Assembly (NCBI RefSeq): GCF_047302405.1
Contig: NZ_CP154853.1
Coordinates: 4,092,001 to 4,156,000, forward strand
Direction: 5' to 3'
Source: Alkalihalobacillus sp047302405
GTDB taxonomy: Bacteria; Bacillota; Bacilli; Bacillales; Bacillaceae_D
DNA length: 64,000 bases
Shown here piece by piece: positions 62,436-64,000 of the stretch. The notes under the pieces are model-generated. The model had not been told where the DNA came from and did no database searches. It was given only the letters and a program-made list of their open reading frames with translations. How positions within the stretch are numbered: the first letter of the stretch is position 1; every line of letters starts with the position of its first letter. Made by a program: the position numbers and the translations under genes.

Positions 62436-62693
62436 GAGACCACTGAAAAAGTAGGATTCTAAGACTAAATGAGAAGAAACTTCATTCAATGTTATTCTAT
62501 GCGTTGGATTACCAAAACGGAACGAGCGGAATGCCCGGAGACTCCTGCGGGATTAGTGAAACACGGGAGACCCCGCAGCGACTTGTCGTGAGGAGGCTCC
62601 CGGTTCACCCGCGGAACGCGTAGGGCATGCAGCGAGTGGAGTAAGCTAAATGATAAAATGGAATCTAACTCTCGGAGTTTTTTAGTTGCTTCA
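62436..62693 (+). mobile_element. MITE-like repeat, copy R6
   Basis: Left end GAGACCACTGAAAAAGTAGG, core CAAAACGGAACGAGCGGAATG, CTGCGGGATTAGTG, ACCCCGCAGCG and CGCGGAACGCGTAGGGCATG; right end degenerate (GAGTTTTTTAGTTGC). Just left of it, GCTCCGCGTCCTG matches part of F2. It fills the gap before walR. Confidence 0.7.
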
Positions 62694-62823
62694 TATGTTA
62701 GAAGGGAATTGAACGGATCGTCAAGAAGTGGTACAAGTAAGAATGTGAACTACTAAAGGAAAACCATGACTTATGATAAACTAGAGAAAGCACGTATTAA
62801 GTGTAGAACAGGAGCGTTGTTAG

Positions 62824-63534
62824 ATGGATAAACGAATTTTAGTTGTAGATGATGAACGTCCAATTGCTGATATATTAAAATTTAACTTAGAAAAAGAAGG
62901 GTTTGAGGTTATTTGTGCTTATGATGGGATAGAGGCCTTAGCACAAGTAGATAAATTTGATCCGGATTTAATTTTATTAGATATTATGTTACCACATAAA
63001 GATGGGATGGAAGTCTGTCGTGAAGTACGTAAAAAGTCAGATGTACCGATTATTATGTTAACCGCAAAGGATTCTGAAATAGATAAAGTGTTAGGCTTGG
63101 AGCTTGGAGCAGATGATTATGTGACAAAGCCATTTAGTACAAGAGAGTTATTAGCGAGAGTTAAAGCGAATTTACGCCGTCATAAAGTAAGTGCCGATGA
63201 AACGACAGCACAGAAGGAGCTTGTCATTGGTGATTTAACGATTTATCCAGATGCGTATCAAGTGAAAAAACGAGGCGATACGATTGAATTGACACACCGT
63301 GAATTTGAACTGATTCATTATTTAGCCAAACACTTCGGACAAGTTATGACGCGTGAGCATTTGTTGCAAGCGGTATGGGGATACGACTATTTTGGTGATG
63401 TTCGAACGGTTGATGTCACGGTTCGTCGTTTACGTGAAAAAGTAGAGGATAATCCTAGCTTTCCAACTTGGATTATTACCCGTCGAGGAGTAGGGTATTA
63501 TTTGGCTTCTCCTGACCCATTGGAGCAAGCTTAA
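62824..63534 (+). CDS. walR: Response regulator WalR (YycF)
   Basis: Essential OmpR-family regulator of cell-wall metabolism. 236 residues. Receiver with Asp53 (LILLDIMLPHKDGMEVCREV) and a winged-helix domain (ELTHREFELIHYLAKHFGQV; DVTVRRLREKVEDNPS). Ribosome-binding site CAGGAG. Its stop overlaps the walK start (TAATG). Confidence 0.97.
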   Translation: MDKRILVVDDERPIADILKFNLEKEGFEVICAYDGIEALAQVDKFDPDLILLDIMLPHKDGMEVCREVRKKSDVPIIMLTAKDSEIDKVLGLELGADDYVTKPFSTRELLARVKANLRRHKVSADETTAQKELVIGDLTIYPDAYQVKKRGDTIELTHREFELIHYLAKHFGQVMTREHLLQAVWGYDYFGDVRTVDVTVRRLREKVEDNPSFPTWIITRRGVGYYLASPDPLEQA

Positions 63535-64000
63535 TGAAAAATAAGGTTGGCTTTTTTAAATCGATTCAATTCAAGCTAATCATTATTTATGTGTTATTAA
63601 TTTTAATTGCGATGCAAGTTATTGGTGTTTATTTTACGAAACAATTAGAGCAACAATTAAGCGAAAACCATCATCAAATGTTAGCTGATCGTGCGGAGTT
63701 TCTCGCTTATAATTTGGCTCAAATTATGATTGATAGTGAACCAAATGCCGTTGAATCAGAGGTAACTTCCATTTTGCGTGACTTTTTTAATGTTGATAAG
63801 TCTGAGGTACTTGTCGTTAATGCTAATCAAGTGGTCGTTGGTACGTCGGATTTATCAAGACGTAATATCGTTGGTCAACAATCAAATGATGTCCTTATAA
63901 AACGAGCATTAGTTGGAACTGCTGATCAAAGAAACTTTGTCGATGAGCAGACTGGTAGTATTGTTCGTTCGATGGGTGTTCCGATTATAACGGCCGATGG
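63534..64000 (+). CDS. walK: Sensor histidine kinase WalK (YycG), partial
   Basis: 155 codons to the window edge: MKNKVGFFKSIQFKLIIIYV, first membrane helix (about 12-32), then the extracellular Cache/PAS-like domain (LADRAEFLAYNLAQIM; FFNVDKSEVLVVNANQVVV). Matches the N-terminus of WalK; HAMP, PAS and kinase domains lie beyond the window. Confidence 0.95.
   Translation, partial: MKNKVGFFKSIQFKLIIIYVLLILIAMQVIGVYFTKQLEQQLSENHHQMLADRAEFLAYNLAQIMIDSEPNAVESEVTSILRDFFNVDKSEVLVVNANQVVVGTSDLSRRNIVGQQSNDVLIKRALVGTADQRNFVDEQTGSIVRSMGVPIITAD

Overview
The window is the replication-origin region of a low-GC, spore-forming member of the Bacillaceae, read so that dnaA, dnaN, recF, gyrB and gyrA run leftward and rpmH onward runs rightward. 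The gene order (gyrA-gyrB-remB-recF-yaaA-dnaN-dnaA-oriC-rpmH-rnpA-spoIIIJ-jag-mnmE-mnmG-rsmG-noc-soj-spo0J, later yyaC, ychF, rpsF-ssb-rpsR, gdpP-rplI-dnaC, purA, walRK) is that of Bacillus. A cyclodextrin glucanotransferase resembling the gamma-type enzyme of alkaliphilic Bacillus (Evansella) clarkii, many strongly acidic proteins and a DUF368 polyprenyl-phosphate transporter suggest an alkaliphile; the species assignment is inference.

Layout. 1-907: partial lipoprotein substrate-binding protein. 1159-10178: leftward replication block. 8665-8825 and 10179-10760: bipartite oriC with DnaA boxes, a DnaA-trio-like tract and two long inverted repeats. 10862-20917: rightward block with two perfect parS sites, noc, soj and spo0J. 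21075-28347: desulfurase-like enzyme, DUF554 protein, yyaC, YkvI-like protein, yyzM, ychF and the rpsF-ssb-rpsR operon with an S6:S18-type leader. 28397-52726: accessory zone between conserved genes, with a CGTase and a lipoprotein alpha-amylase, Ku/LigD end joining, an IS1182-family insertion sequence, a LicT-controlled beta-glucoside operon, broken genes (Spo0E-like, amylase remnant), an ABC exporter with its own two-component system, an AI-2E-family transporter, an alkyltransferase-like protein and DUF368. 53018-57787: yybS-gdpP-rplI-dnaC. 58228-64000: purA with PurR boxes, five tRNAs, a LysM/G5/M23 peptidase, walR and the start of walK.

How the parts work together. The core replicates the chromosome (DnaA, DnaN, DnaC, gyrase), repairs it (RecF, Ku, LigD, alkyltransferase-like protein), segregates the origin (Soj, Spo0J, parS, Noc), modifies tRNA (MnmE/MnmG) and controls the wall (WalRK). 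The accessory zone adds extracellular starch use (CGTase and lipoprotein amylase under a likely CcpA site) and beta-glucoside uptake.

The most unusual material is non-coding. There is a dispersed family of about 230-290 bp MITE-like repeats; one copy is inserted, with a 9-bp target duplication, into a second foldback element that itself has 9-bp flanking duplications. A dispersed 51-bp repeat is present in at least three places. The IS carries a hairpin that should mask its ribosome-binding site only on read-through transcripts. A 37-codon leader reading frame with a strong ribosome-binding site is coupled to noc. No clear new defence or biosynthetic system was seen.
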